Source: SHWB01 sp050246875 (GTDB lineage: Bacteria > Pseudomonadota > Alphaproteobacteria > UBA6615). From it: a stretch of 64,000 nt of DNA. The position numbers and the translations under genes are program-made. Shown in pieces: positions 39,965-48,788 of this stretch; position 1 is the stretch's first letter, and every line of letters begins with the position of its first letter. The stretch covers positions 1-64,000 of the forward strand of contig JBFWVF010000005.1 of assembly GCA_050246875.1 (NCBI GenBank), read 5' to 3'. Under the pieces are notes generated by a model, which had not been told where the DNA came from, did not search any database, and worked only from the letters and a program-made list of their open reading frames with translations.

Positions 39965-41605
39965 TCAATCGGGGCGCGCCCGGTCGCCGTCCAGCTCGGC
40001 AAGGCTTTGCGGCGTGTCGACGTCGACGAGGACCGCATCGTCCGCCATCGGCACCTCGATGACGGCATCCGCGTGGAGATCGATCAGGCGACGGGCGCCG
40101 GCATCGCCGGAAAGCTGCCCCATCTCGGCGAAATGACGGCGCGCCCACAGGACCGGGTTGCCGCGCCGGCCGCCGCGGACAGGTACGCAGATCGCCCGCC
40201 CGGCATCTGGATCGAATGCTGCGGCGAGCCGCGCGATCGTATCGGCGCCGACGCGCGGCATGTCGCCGAGCAGGACCAGTGCCGCGTCGACCGAGGCGGG
40301 GAGGGCGGCGAGGCCGGCGCGCAGCGACGTCGACATGCCGCCCGCGTAGTCGGGGTTGTGCGTGAACGCGACCGGCCGGCCGGCTAGGGCCATGCGGATC
40401 TGTTCGGCTTCGTGGCCGGTGACGACGACCACCGGATCGGCACCTGCCGCCAGCGCGGCGTCGGCCGCATGAGCCACCATCGCTTTACCGGCCACCGGCA
40501 ACAGCAACTTGTTGGCGGTACCCATGCGGCGGGACTGTCCGGCCGCCAGGACGAGGGCGGCGATGCGCGGTCCGGCGGTGACCGGGGTGTCTTCCGGTGC
40601 CGCCCGCGCGCGTGGCAGGCCGCGGGCCGGATTTTCCTTCAGCAGGCCGCCGACCCCCAGCCGCATGATGTCGTCGGCTGTCACCGGCAGGCCGGCCAGC
40701 AGGCGCTCGAGGACGAGATCGTTGCCGCCGGTGCGGGGCGATCTGGCCGAGCCGGGCAGGGCCAGCACCGGAACGTTGCCGCAGCGGGCCAGCACCAGCA
40801 GGTTGCCCGGGTCGACGGGCATGCCGAAATGGACGACTGTGCCGCCGGCGGTGACGATGCCGGCGGGGATGACGTCGCGGCGGTCGACCGTGGCCGAGGC
40901 GCCGACGATCAGCACGACGCCGGCTCCGTTGGCGATGGCGTCCCGCACGGCGCCGGCGACGGCGGCCTCGTCGTGTGCGACGACGGCGGTGCGCGCCAGC
41001 GTGCTGCCCAGGCTTTCGACGCGCCGGGTGAGGGTCGCGACGGTCTTGTCGAGGATGCGCTTCTGGACACCGGGCAGGGTGGTCTGGACCAGCGCTATGC
41101 GCATCGGCCGGAACGGCGCCACCTGCACAAGGGCGCCGGCTCTGCCCGCCAGGGCGACGGCGGCGTCGAGTTTAACGGCCGGAACGGCGAACGGGATGAT
41201 CTTCACCGTGGCGACGATCTGGCGGGCATTGACCCGCTCCCAACGCGGCAGTGTGGCCAGGGTGATGCCTTCGTCGATGGCGTTGACGGCATCGACCGTC
41301 GCGGCATCGACGATCGCCAGCCCCGCCGCTTCGGCATAGAGATTGACCCGGCCCGTGCCGGCGACCCCCGGGCGGGCTCCGGGGCCGAACGCCGCGGCGG
41401 CCAGGCGCCTTGCCGCCTCGTCCTCGCCGACCTCGCCGGGTTCCAGCCGGGCGACGACCACCGTGTCGACGCCGGCCCGCGCCAGCCGGGCGACGTCGTC
41501 GGCGTCGAGCACAGTCCCCTTGCGCAGGCGCCGCCCGCCGGCCTCGCGGCTGTGCACAAGGATGGCGCCGACCGCCTGGGCGACCGGGACAGGTCCGAAC
41601 TGCAC
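39965..41605 (-). CDS. Molybdopterin-binding / NTP-transferase fusion (Mo-cofactor cytidylyltransferase-like)
   Basis: 546 residues. The N-terminal part (about 1-335) is a MoeA/MogA-like molybdopterin-binding region with VVLIVGASATVDRRDV and ALPGSARSP.TGG. The C-terminal part (about 349-540) is a MobA/MocA-type nucleotidyltransferase with ALVLAAGQSRRMGTANKLLLP, LLGDMPRV and GGRRGNPVLW. MocA-type enzymes add CMP to molybdopterin for xanthine-oxidase-family hydroxylases, fitting the coxL-type enzyme of this cluster. Start is a GTG at 41605, 24 bp after the xdhC gene. The fusion joins cofactor holding and nucleotide addition in one chain. Confidence 0.88.
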   Translation of the reverse strand: MQFGPVPVAQAVGAILVHSREAGGRRLRKGTVLDADDVARLARAGVDTVVVARLEPGEVGEDEAARRLAAAAFGPGARPGVAGTGRVNLYAEAAGLAIVDAATVDAVNAIDEGITLATLPRWERVNARQIVATVKIIPFAVPAVKLDAAVALAGRAGALVQVAPFRPMRIALVQTTLPGVQKRILDKTVATLTRRVESLGSTLARTAVVAHDEAAVAGAVRDAIANGAGVVLIVGASATVDRRDVIPAGIVTAGGTVVHFGMPVDPGNLLVLARCGNVPVLALPGSARSPRTGGNDLVLERLLAGLPVTADDIMRLGVGGLLKENPARGLPRARAAPEDTPVTAGPRIAALVLAAGQSRRMGTANKLLLPVAGKAMVAHAADAALAAGADPVVVVTGHEAEQIRMALAGRPVAFTHNPDYAGGMSTSLRAGLAALPASVDAALVLLGDMPRVGADTIARLAAAFDPDAGRAICVPVRGGRRGNPVLWARRHFAEMGQLSGDAGARRLIDLHADAVIEVPMADDAVLVDVDTPQSLAELDGDRARPD

Positions 41606-41629
41606 CTTGGCTGCGCCCGGCCGGCCGCG

Positions 41630-42352
41630 TCAGGCGGCGTCGCGCTGCGCCGGCTCGCTTGCCCGGTGCAGGACCTGGATGATCTGGGCGAGGATAGACA
41701 CGGCGATCTCGGCCGGGCTCGTCGCACCGAGGTCGAGGCCGACCGGGCCGTGGATGCGGGCCAGTTCGGCGTCGCTGAAGCCCTGCCGGCGCAGGCGTTC
41801 GAGGCGCGCCGCGTGGGTCCGCTTGCTGCCGAGGGCGCCGATGTAGAAGCAGTTGGAGCGCAGGGCCGTCGCCAGCGCCGGGTCGTCCAGTTTCGGGTCG
41901 TGGGTCAGTGTCACGACGGCGGTACGGGTGTCGAGGCCCAGCGCCGTGACGGCGTCGTCGGGCCAGTCCTCCGACAGGGTGACCCCGGGGAAGCGCTCGC
42001 GGGTGGCGAAGGCGCCGCGCGGATCGACGATGGCGACGGCGTAGCCCGCGGTGCGGGCCATCTCGACCAGCGGCTGGGCGATGTGCACGGCGCCGACCAC
42101 GATCAGCCGCTTGGGCGGGTTGTTGACCTGCACGAACAGGCGGCGGCCGTTGGCGTCCTCGATGCGGCCGGAACGGTCGTCGGCGAGGCGCTCGCGCGCC
42201 GCCGCGACGGCCGTGGCGTCGAGCACGAGGGTGCCCTCGACCCTGTCGGCGGACACGACGGCCTGGGCGCCGGAGGCGATGTCGCTGACCAGCGCGACGG
42301 GGCGCTTGGCTTTGCGCGCGGCGAGGAGGGCGTCGAGCGTGTTCCTGTCCAT
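41630..42352 (-). CDS. XdhC/CoxI family protein, C-terminal Rossmann half
   Basis: 240 residues. Contains the C-terminal XdhC domain: RLIVVGAVHIAQPL (the usual GAGH is GAVH), VDPRGAFATRERFP, VTLTHDPKLDDPAL, YIGALGSKRTHAARLERL and IHGPVGLDLGATSPAEIAVSI. XdhC proteins bind Mo cofactor and help its sulfuration and insertion into xanthine-oxidase-family enzymes. The N-terminal XdhC domain is a separate gene (42358-42708) directly upstream. Start at ATG 42352, 5 bp after that gene's stop. Confidence 0.88.
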   Translation of the reverse strand: MDRNTLDALLAARKAKRPVALVSDIASGAQAVVSADRVEGTLVLDATAVAAARERLADDRSGRIEDANGRRLFVQVNNPPKRLIVVGAVHIAQPLVEMARTAGYAVAIVDPRGAFATRERFPGVTLSEDWPDDAVTALGLDTRTAVVTLTHDPKLDDPALATALRSNCFYIGALGSKRTHAARLERLRRQGFSDAELARIHGPVGLDLGATSPAEIAVSILAQIIQVLHRASEPAQRDAA

Positions 42353-42357
42353 CGCCG

Positions 42358-42708
42358 TCAGTCCAGCCGCTCGACCCAGACCTCGACCTTGCCGCCGCAG
42401 GCGAGGCCGACGTCCCAGGCCTGCTGGTTGGTCACGCCGAAGTCCAGCAGGCGCGGCTTGCCGTCCTTGATGACGCCGATGGCCTGCTCGACCACCGCGC
42501 CCTCGATGCAGCCGCCGGAAACCGAGCCGTGCATGTTGCCGGCCGCGTCGACGGCGAGCTGGCTGCCGACCGGGCGGGGCGAAGAGCCCCAGGTGCTGAT
42601 CACCGTCGCCACGGCCACGCCGCGGCCGGCGGCGTGCCACTCGGCGGCGCGTTCGAGCACGTCGTCGAAGTCGCTCAGGTGGTCCCTGGTACCCTCGATG
42701 CCCGTCAT
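42358..42708 (-). CDS. XdhC/CoxI family protein, N-terminal domain only
   Basis: 116 residues. Carries the XdhC_CoxI motif STWGSSPRPVGSQLAV, then GSVSGGCIEGAVVEQA and the C-terminal VGLACGGKVEVWVE, but no Rossmann half, which is the next gene. The Cys residues in GGC and CGG are kept, so it is probably functional as a separate subunit. The ATG overlaps the coxE stop by 4 bp (ATGA), so translation is coupled. Confidence 0.88.
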   Translation of the reverse strand: MTGIEGTRDHLSDFDDVLERAAEWHAAGRGVAVATVISTWGSSPRPVGSQLAVDAAGNMHGSVSGGCIEGAVVEQAIGVIKDGKPRLLDFGVTNQQAWDVGLACGGKVEVWVERLD

Positions 42709-44015
42709 TCGGCGGCCTCCGCGAAGGTCGCGAGCCCGTCGGCGCGGCGCTTGCCGAGGCGGCCCAGGGCCTCGGTCAGCGCCTCGAGGCTCGCGAGGTT
42801 GTGCACGGTACGGAAGTCGTCGACATGCGGCAGGATCGCCCGCGCGCCGAGCGACTTCGGCTGGTAACCGTCATAACGTAGCAGCGGATTCAGCCAGATC
42901 AAACGGCGGCACGACTTGTGCAGCCGTTCGACCTCCTCGGCCAGCCCCTCGCCGGCGTCGCGGTCCAGCCCGTCGGTGATGAGGATGACCACCGCCCCCT
43001 GGCCGAGCACGCGGCGCGACCAGTGCATGTTGAAGTCGTGCACCGTGGCCCCGATGCGCGTGCCGCCCGACCAGTCCTCGACGGCGTCCGAGACGCGGTC
43101 GAGGGCTTCGTCGACGTCCTTGTGGCGGAGATGACGGGTGACGTTGGTCAGCCGCGTGCCGAAGACGAACGTATGCACGCGGTCGCGGTCGTTGGTGATG
43201 GCGTGCAGGAAGTGCAGCAGCATGCGCGAATAGCGGCTCATCGAGCCGGAGATGTCGCACAGCACCACCAGCGGCGGGTGCCGGCGACGCCGGCTGCGGT
43301 GCTGCAGCGGGATCAGGCCGGGGCCGGTGCGCAGCGCCTGGCGCAGGGTGGCGCGCATGTCGATGCGGGCGCCGCGCGGGTCGCGGCGCTGCCGGCGTGT
43401 CGGGACGTCGACGATGGGCAGGCGCATGCTGGCGATCGCGCGCTTGGCGGCGGCGATCTCCTCGGCCGACATCTTTTCGAAATCAATGCCTTGCAGGACT
43501 TCGCGCGACGACCATGTGAGCACGGCGTCGAGTTCGACCTCGCGTTCGGCCTCGTCGTCCGGGCCGTCGTCCTCGCCCGGCTTGTTCTGCTTCAGCGCCT
43601 CGGCGAGGCGCCGGCTCATCTCCTTGGCGTCCTCGTCCTGGCGCGGGTCGGTGAAGCTCGGCAGGACCATCGCCATCATGCGTTCGAGCAGGCGCGGGTT
43701 GCGCCAGAAGACATGGAAGGCCTGGTCGAACAGCTCGCGCTGGTCGTGCCGGTTCACGAACACCGCATGCAGGGTCCAGTAGAAGTCGTCGCGGCTGCCG
43801 AGGCCGACGGTTTCCACCGCCCGCACGGCGTCGAGCACCTTGCCGGGGCCGACCGGCAGGCCGGCGGCCCGCAGGACACGGGCGAAATGCACGATGTTGG
43901 TCGCCAGCTTGCCGTCGCCGGCCGCCGCCTCGTCGTCGGCGCCCGACATGGCGTCGAGGCGCGCGCGCGCCTCGAGCAGGCGACGGGCCTCGTCCGGGAT
44001 CGATTTCTCCGACAT
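42705..44015 (-). CDS. coxE: CoxE-like VWA-domain protein
   Basis: 436 residues. A helical N-terminal half (KLATNIVHFARVLRAAGLPVGPGKVLDAVRAV) is followed by a von Willebrand A domain with a complete MIDAS, Asp254-x-Ser256-x-Ser258 in LCDISGSMS, and later GGTRIG and ITDGLDRD. It is the partner of the MoxR-type ATPase CoxD, 15 bp upstream; in carboxydotrophs CoxD and CoxE act in maturing the Mo/Cu active site. Cytoplasmic or membrane-associated. Confidence 0.92.
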   Translation of the reverse strand: MSEKSIPDEARRLLEARARLDAMSGADDEAAAGDGKLATNIVHFARVLRAAGLPVGPGKVLDAVRAVETVGLGSRDDFYWTLHAVFVNRHDQRELFDQAFHVFWRNPRLLERMMAMVLPSFTDPRQDEDAKEMSRRLAEALKQNKPGEDDGPDDEAEREVELDAVLTWSSREVLQGIDFEKMSAEEIAAAKRAIASMRLPIVDVPTRRQRRDPRGARIDMRATLRQALRTGPGLIPLQHRSRRRRHPPLVVLCDISGSMSRYSRMLLHFLHAITNDRDRVHTFVFGTRLTNVTRHLRHKDVDEALDRVSDAVEDWSGGTRIGATVHDFNMHWSRRVLGQGAVVILITDGLDRDAGEGLAEEVERLHKSCRRLIWLNPLLRYDGYQPKSLGARAILPHVDDFRTVHNLASLEALTEALGRLGKRRADGLATFAEAAE

Positions 44016-44030
44016 CGGCGGCGGCGTCGC

Positions 44031-44954
44031 CTACTGGGCGGCGCGGCGGGCGCCGGCCACCTCGACCTTGATCTGGTCGAGGATCGCCGCCGCTTCGGAG
44101 CCGCGGATCTTGGCGATGTCGTCCTGGTACTTGAGCAGCACGCCGAGCGTGTCGTCGATGGCCTGCGGCGTCAGTTCGACGACGTCGAGCTGGTGCAGGG
44201 CCGAGGCCCAGTCGATGGTCTCGGCGACGCCCGGCAGCTTGAACAGGTCCATGCCGCGCAGCTTGTGGACGAACGCCACCACCTCCTGCGACAGGCGCTT
44301 GTCGGCCTGCGGCGCCTTCAGGTGCAGGATCTGCAACTCGCGCTCGATGTCGGGGTAGTCGACCCAGTAGTAGAAGCAGCGGCGCTTGAGGGCGTCGTGG
44401 ATCTCGCGGGTGCGGTTCGAGGTGACGATGACGATCGGCGGTTCCTTCGCCTTGATCGTGCCGATCTCGGGAATGGTGATCTGCCAGTCCGACAGCACTT
44501 CCAGCAGGTACGCCTCGAACGGCTCGTCGGTGCGGTCGATCTCGTCGATGAGCAGGACCGGCGGGCCGGACAGGTCGCTGTCGAGCGCCTGGAGCAGCGG
44601 CCGCTTGATCAGGAAGCGCTCGGAAAAGATGTCACTGCCCAGCGCATCGCGGTCACCGCCGCCGGCGGCCTCCGCCAGCCGGATCTCGATCATCTGCGCC
44701 TGATAGTTCCACTCGTACACCGCCGAGGCGACGTCGAGCCCCTCGTAGCACTGCAGGCGCACGAGACGGCGGCCGAGCGTCTCGGCGAGCACCTTCGCGA
44801 TCTCGGTCTTGCCGACGCCCGCCTCGCCTTCGAGGAAGAGCGGACGGCGCTGGCTCAGGGCCAGCAGGACGGCGGTGGCGAGGCTGCGGTCTGCGACGTA
44901 TCGGCCCTGTTGGAGGAGGTTTAGCGCTTCGTCAACGTTGGTCGGTAAGCTCAT
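44031..44954 (-). CDS. coxD: CoxD-like MoxR-family AAA+ ATPase
   Basis: 307 residues. Walker A GEAGVGKT, Walker B VLLIDEIDR, sensor-1 VIVTSNRTRE and the arginine-finger region ALKRRCFYYWVDYP. MoxR-type chaperone working with CoxE; in Oligotropha carboxidovorans CoxD is needed for active-site sulfuration and copper insertion of CO dehydrogenase. Here it would serve the form II CoxL-type enzyme. Separated from coxM by the ydbH-ynbE-ydbL genes, an unusual interruption. Confidence 0.93.
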   Translation of the reverse strand: MSLPTNVDEALNLLQQGRYVADRSLATAVLLALSQRRPLFLEGEAGVGKTEIAKVLAETLGRRLVRLQCYEGLDVASAVYEWNYQAQMIEIRLAEAAGGGDRDALGSDIFSERFLIKRPLLQALDSDLSGPPVLLIDEIDRTDEPFEAYLLEVLSDWQITIPEIGTIKAKEPPIVIVTSNRTREIHDALKRRCFYYWVDYPDIERELQILHLKAPQADKRLSQEVVAFVHKLRGMDLFKLPGVAETIDWASALHQLDVVELTPQAIDDTLGVLLKYQDDIAKIRGSEAAAILDQIKVEVAGARRAAQ

Positions 44955-44986
44955 GTTTTTCCTGACGAACGGGTGATGGCGAGCGG

Positions 44987-45394
44987 TTATTTTCGTTTCC
45001 AGTTGCCGTCCTCGCCGAGGAACCAGGTTCCGGTCGGAGCCTGATTGAAGATCTGCTGGGCATAGATGCGGCCGACGGACTCGATGGTTGTCCCTTCGCG
45101 CCGCGCCACCTCGGCATAGTGGTCGCGACGCTTGCGGTTGATGGTCTCGACCACGGCGCGCAGGTCGGCCCCGGCGGTATTATCGCGCAGGATCGCGTAG
45201 CCGTCCCAGCGCTCCGCGACGACTCCCGTCGAGCGCGGGGCATCGAGCGTGCGCGGCTGCTCCTGGGCCAGGGTCGGGCCGGACGCCAGCAAGGCTGCCA
45301 GAGCCGCGAGCGCGAGCAGCGCCGCCAGGGCCAGCCGTCGTCCGGGCAGGGCCGAGGCGATGGCGGGTTCAGAAGATCGGCGCGGTGCGGACAT
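44987..45394 (-). CDS. ydbL: YdbL-family (DUF1318) periplasmic protein
   Basis: 135 residues. A signal peptide (about 1-38, LALAALLALAAL..., ending TLAQ) precedes a DUF1318 domain with GVVAERWDGYAILRD, VVETINRKRRDHYAEVARREGTTIESV, QQIFNQAPTGTWFLGEDG and a basic end. In E. coli, YdbL is the periplasmic partner of the YdbH-YnbE intermembrane bridge. The ATG at 45394 lies inside the end of ynbE (26-bp overlap). It is followed 32 bp later by coxD. Confidence 0.85.
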   Translation of the reverse strand: MSAPRRSSEPAIASALPGRRLALAALLALAALAALLASGPTLAQEQPRTLDAPRSTGVVAERWDGYAILRDNTAGADLRAVVETINRKRRDHYAEVARREGTTIESVGRIYAQQIFNQAPTGTWFLGEDGNWKRK

Positions 45395-45614
45395 CGTCTT
45401 TGGCCTGTTCCTCGATGCGCAGCCGGACATCGGCGTCCAGCTTGATGTTGAGGTTGATGGTGATCGGCTCCTTCGGCGCCTCGATGGCCACCCGGGGCTC
45501 GCAGGCGGCAACCAGCACGAGGGCCAGGCCCGCGGCCAGGGGCCGCAGGCGGCGACAGACGTCCAAGGCGGGCTCCGCGATCGGGAACAGGGGCTCCTGC
45601 CGGCGAGCGAACAT
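45369..45614 (-). CDS. ynbE: YnbE-family outer-membrane lipoprotein
   Basis: 81 residues. The hydrophobic segment LAAGLALVLVAAC ends in a lipobox Cys at about residue 38, preceded by a longer than usual N-terminus. The mature part, PKEPITINLNIKLDADVRLRIEEQ, matches the YnbE beta-strand consensus. In E. coli the lipoprotein YnbE docks YdbH at the outer membrane. The start shares one base with the ydbH stop (TGATG), so the two are translationally coupled, and ydbL overlaps its end. The set is a compact three-gene cassette. Confidence 0.85.
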   Translation of the reverse strand: MFARRQEPLFPIAEPALDVCRRLRPLAAGLALVLVAACEPRVAIEAPKEPITINLNIKLDADVRLRIEEQAKDDVRTAPIF

Positions 45615-48600
45615 CAATTCTCCCCCTGCGGCAAGCCCGGAAACGCTCCCGTGCGGGTCCCGCCCCGGGCGGCCCAGTCGAGCAGGGCGTCGGCGGTGCC
45701 GAAGCCCTCGACGGCGAGGCCAACGAGGCGGTCGAAGTTTGCGTCGAGCGTGATGTTGAAGATGAACGGGTGGCCGTCCAGCACGGCCTCGTTCGCGCCT
45801 TCCAGCCGCATGGCGAGCTTGCCCTGGCCGGCGGCCTCCTTGTCGAGATCGATCGACAGGGCATCGTAGCGGAAGCCGGCAAGCGTTCGCATGACCAGTC
45901 CCACTGTGTCCTCCCGTTCGCCGAGGGCCGCCGGCAGGTCGGCGATGTCGTATGACAGCGTACCGGGACCCCGCGCGTCGAGTCGGCCCCCGGCGATGGC
46001 GGCACCTGCGGGGCCGATCGACAAGGGAATCTGTCCTGCCAGACGGCCGCTGCCTGTGAGGCCGCTCACACCGAGCAGGTCGAGCAGGGCTCCGAGATCG
46101 ACGTCATCGACATCGAGCGTCACGCGCGTTCGCCCGGTCCCGGTATCTAGACGGAAGGGGCGCGCCGTCAGATGGCCGCCGGCGACGGCAAGGTCGAGCG
46201 TGTCGAACAGCAGTGCCGGACCGGCCGCGAGACTGAAGCTGGCCTTCAACGGGACCGGGTCGAGACGGCCGACCAGCAGGCGCCCGGAAAGGCGCTGGCC
46301 TGTCGGCGCCTGCGGCGGATCGAGTCCGGTCAGGTGGAGGTCGAGGGCGAAGGCCTCGCCGGCGGCCACCGGACCGCTGAAGGCGACATTGCGCAGGCCC
46401 ACGGTCAGGTCGCTCGACCCGAGCCCGGCCTGCGTCCAGCCGATCGTGCCGGCGGCCTCCAGCGTGCCGAAAATGCGGCTGAAGCCGGCTCCGGCAAGCT
46501 CGGGCACGAGATCCGCCGGCTGCAGGACGCCGGGCGCGAAATCGAGCTTCGCCTTGCCGATCGCCAGAGTGCCCGCGCCGCTGCGGCGATTGTGCCGGAG
46601 CCGGCCGTCGAGGCTGACCGTGCCGGGGGCATCGGCAAGCCCGAGGGCCAGCGTCACCATCCGCTCGTCCACCATGCCGTCGAATGTGGCGGACAATTGC
46701 GGCAAGAGCTTGTCGCCGCGGCCGACGGCCAGTTCGGCGAGGCGGCCGCGCAGCGTGTAGCCGGTGCCGGCCGGCGTCGCGGCCACGGTCACTCGCGCCG
46801 ACCGGGCCGTGCCCGCATCGCCCTCGGCCTGCAGGGCGCCCATCGTGAGGCTCAGGCGGCCATCGCCGCCGGCCGAAAGGCGGGCGCTGGCGAAGCCGCC
46901 GGAGATGATGCCGAGCGTGGTGACCATCCGCGTCCGGGTTGCCGCCAGCGCCACCTCACCTTCGATGTGTCCGGCGTCGGGCGCGAAGGCGAGGCGGTGG
47001 CGACCGCGCGCGAGTCGGACGGTCGTGGTGCCGGGAACGGTCACGCCGCCGCCGGCCGACAGCCCCGTGACGGCGAGCCGCGATCCGCCGGCGGCGTCGA
47101 CCGCCAGCGCACCGCCCCGCCAGTCGATCGTGGCGTCTCCATCGAGCGCCACGCGCCGTGCGCGAACGCCTCCTACGGCAATGGGGCCGGCGGTCAGCGT
47201 AGCGCCGAGTCCGGCGGTGACGCCCGCGCCGCTGGCCGCCAGATCGCTCACGATGGCCTCGCCGCTCCACAGCGCGCCGCTGTACGGCAGGGCCCGGATC
47301 GTTGCCAGCAGCCACGACGCCGTCACCTCAGGCGTTGGCCCGAGCTTGCCGGCGACGCTGCCGTCGAGGGACACGTCGAGATCGCGGCCCGTAGCCGTGA
47401 GACGTCCGTCGAAGACGACGGCCGGGTTAGGCGCGCCGAAAGTGATGGAAATGACGGAGGGGCTCCCGTCCGCTGGCGCCACGGCGAGGTCGACGCCGTC
47501 GCGCGGCAATGCCGCCAGGTCGGGTGCCGTGGCCAGCAGGGAGGCGTCGGGCTGCGCGCGTCGCAGAAGCGCCGGAGCGGCGAGGCGGATTTCGAGCCCG
47601 CCGGGGCCGGCGGCAAGTTCCGCCGTGGCGACGAGTGCCGCGGCAGTGCCGATCCCCGGCCACGCCAGATCGGCCAGGTCAAGGTCGAGCGTGCCACTCG
47701 CCGCCGTACCGGCGGGCAGCGATGCGGGCATCGGGCCGGCAAGCAGCCGTGTCGCCTGCGGCATCTGGATCGCCGCTGCTAGATCGACCCGGCCGTTGGC
47801 CGTTGTGCCTTCGGGCGCGACGAGGGCGGCGAGGGCGGCTACCTCGAAGTGCACGGAAGCGGACAGCGAGGCCGAGGCGTTGTCGTCGAAGGGCGCTGCG
47901 TCGAGGTTCAGGGCGGCGGTGCCGGCCGGCGCCGAGACGTTTGCCGCGCCGCGCAGGCGTCCGCTGTCGAGCGCGACGTTGGTCCGCACCTCGCCGAAAT
48001 CGTATCCGCTGGCGCGGACCGATGCCGCCCGGCCCTCGATCGTCAGTGTCGCGCCCTGGGGCCGGTCCGGCCGGCCGGAAAATGTGGCGCGAAGGGTTAT
48101 GCCGGCAATGTCGGCGCGGGTGCTATCCAGGCGGGGGGCCGACAGGCTGGCGTCGGCGTCCACACGGCCATCCGCGCCGCCCGCCATCGTCGCGGTTCCG
48201 GCGAGGCTCATGGCGCCATGCGGCGTCGCGACGTCGAGCCGCGCGACGCCGATCTCCGCTGCCGTCACCGGCCAGGCCAGCGACGCGTCGGCACCGTTTG
48301 CGGCGCCGTCGCCGGAAAACCATTGCCCGGGCAGGCCTGCGACCGTCAGGCGGCCGTCGTCGTCGATGGCGAGGTGGGCGATCAGCCCGTCGACGGCCAG
48401 GTGATCGATTTCACCGCCGAGCAGCCGGCCAGTTGTCCAGCGCATCGTCACGCTGTCCGCGCCGAGTTCGCCGTCGGCCCCGAGACGGACGCCCTCGAGA
48501 CGCGCGCCGTCGAGGTCGAGGGCCACGAGCGAGAAGCGCGCCGGCAACGGGCCGGCACGGTCGAGCGCCAGCGAGAGCGCGTAGCTCGCCAGCGGCAGGC

Positions 48601-48712
48601 GGGCGAGCCAGAGGGCGGCGGGCAGAGCGGCGACAAGGGCCACGATGCAGCCCAGCCGGAGCAGCCGGCGGCGCCGGTGGCTGGACGGCGGAGCGGAGGC
48701 CGGCGCGCTCAT
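45614..48712 (-). CDS. ydbH: YdbH-like AsmA-superfamily intermembrane lipid transport protein
   Basis: 1,032 residues. One N-terminal membrane helix (about residues 16-40) precedes a very long beta-rich periplasmic region with AsmA/YdbH-type repeats (for example GTVSLDGRL, ARPFRLDTGTGRTRVTLDVDDVDLGALLDLLGVSGLTGSGRLAGQIPL). The end has DFRYDALSIDLDKE-like and LDGHPFIFNITLDANFD strands typical of the YdbH C-terminus. With YnbE and YdbL it should form a bridge carrying phospholipid between the inner and outer membranes. Start at ATG 48712; a strong hairpin lies between coxM and this gene. The identification rests mostly on the ynbE-ydbL context plus the AsmA-like sequence. Confidence 0.82.
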   Translation of the reverse strand: MSAPASAPPSSHRRRRLLRLGCIVALVAALPAALWLARLPLASYALSLALDRAGPLPARFSLVALDLDGARLEGVRLGADGELGADSVTMRWTTGRLLGGEIDHLAVDGLIAHLAIDDDGRLTVAGLPGQWFSGDGAANGADASLAWPVTAAEIGVARLDVATPHGAMSLAGTATMAGGADGRVDADASLSAPRLDSTRADIAGITLRATFSGRPDRPQGATLTIEGRAASVRASGYDFGEVRTNVALDSGRLRGAANVSAPAGTAALNLDAAPFDDNASASLSASVHFEVAALAALVAPEGTTANGRVDLAAAIQMPQATRLLAGPMPASLPAGTAASGTLDLDLADLAWPGIGTAAALVATAELAAGPGGLEIRLAAPALLRRAQPDASLLATAPDLAALPRDGVDLAVAPADGSPSVISITFGAPNPAVVFDGRLTATGRDLDVSLDGSVAGKLGPTPEVTASWLLATIRALPYSGALWSGEAIVSDLAASGAGVTAGLGATLTAGPIAVGGVRARRVALDGDATIDWRGGALAVDAAGGSRLAVTGLSAGGGVTVPGTTTVRLARGRHRLAFAPDAGHIEGEVALAATRTRMVTTLGIISGGFASARLSAGGDGRLSLTMGALQAEGDAGTARSARVTVAATPAGTGYTLRGRLAELAVGRGDKLLPQLSATFDGMVDERMVTLALGLADAPGTVSLDGRLRHNRRSGAGTLAIGKAKLDFAPGVLQPADLVPELAGAGFSRIFGTLEAAGTIGWTQAGLGSSDLTVGLRNVAFSGPVAAGEAFALDLHLTGLDPPQAPTGQRLSGRLLVGRLDPVPLKASFSLAAGPALLFDTLDLAVAGGHLTARPFRLDTGTGRTRVTLDVDDVDLGALLDLLGVSGLTGSGRLAGQIPLSIGPAGAAIAGGRLDARGPGTLSYDIADLPAALGEREDTVGLVMRTLAGFRYDALSIDLDKEAAGQGKLAMRLEGANEAVLDGHPFIFNITLDANFDRLVGLAVEGFGTADALLDWAARGGTRTGAFPGLPQGEN

Positions 48713-48730
48713 GCCCTGCCGCAAACGCAA

Positions 48731-48759
48731 GGGGCCGGAGCCGCGGCGGCTCCGGCCCC
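48731..48759 (-). terminator. 12-bp perfect GC hairpin between coxM and ydbH
   Basis: A perfect 12-bp stem (48731-48742 with 48748-48759) with a 5-base loop lies 29 bp downstream of the coxM stop on the minus strand and is followed by a T-containing TTGCGTTTGC. It could end or attenuate the coxGSLM transcript, or protect its 3' end, before the ydbH start at 48712. Confidence 0.6.
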
Positions 48760-48788
48760 CTGGAAGGCCGAACGGGCGGGAAGAGGGC

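Noticed and set aside
40412..42979. Open frame of about 850 codons opposite the cofactor and xdhC genes
   Set aside because: Shadow of GC-rich minus-strand genes that have clear motifs.
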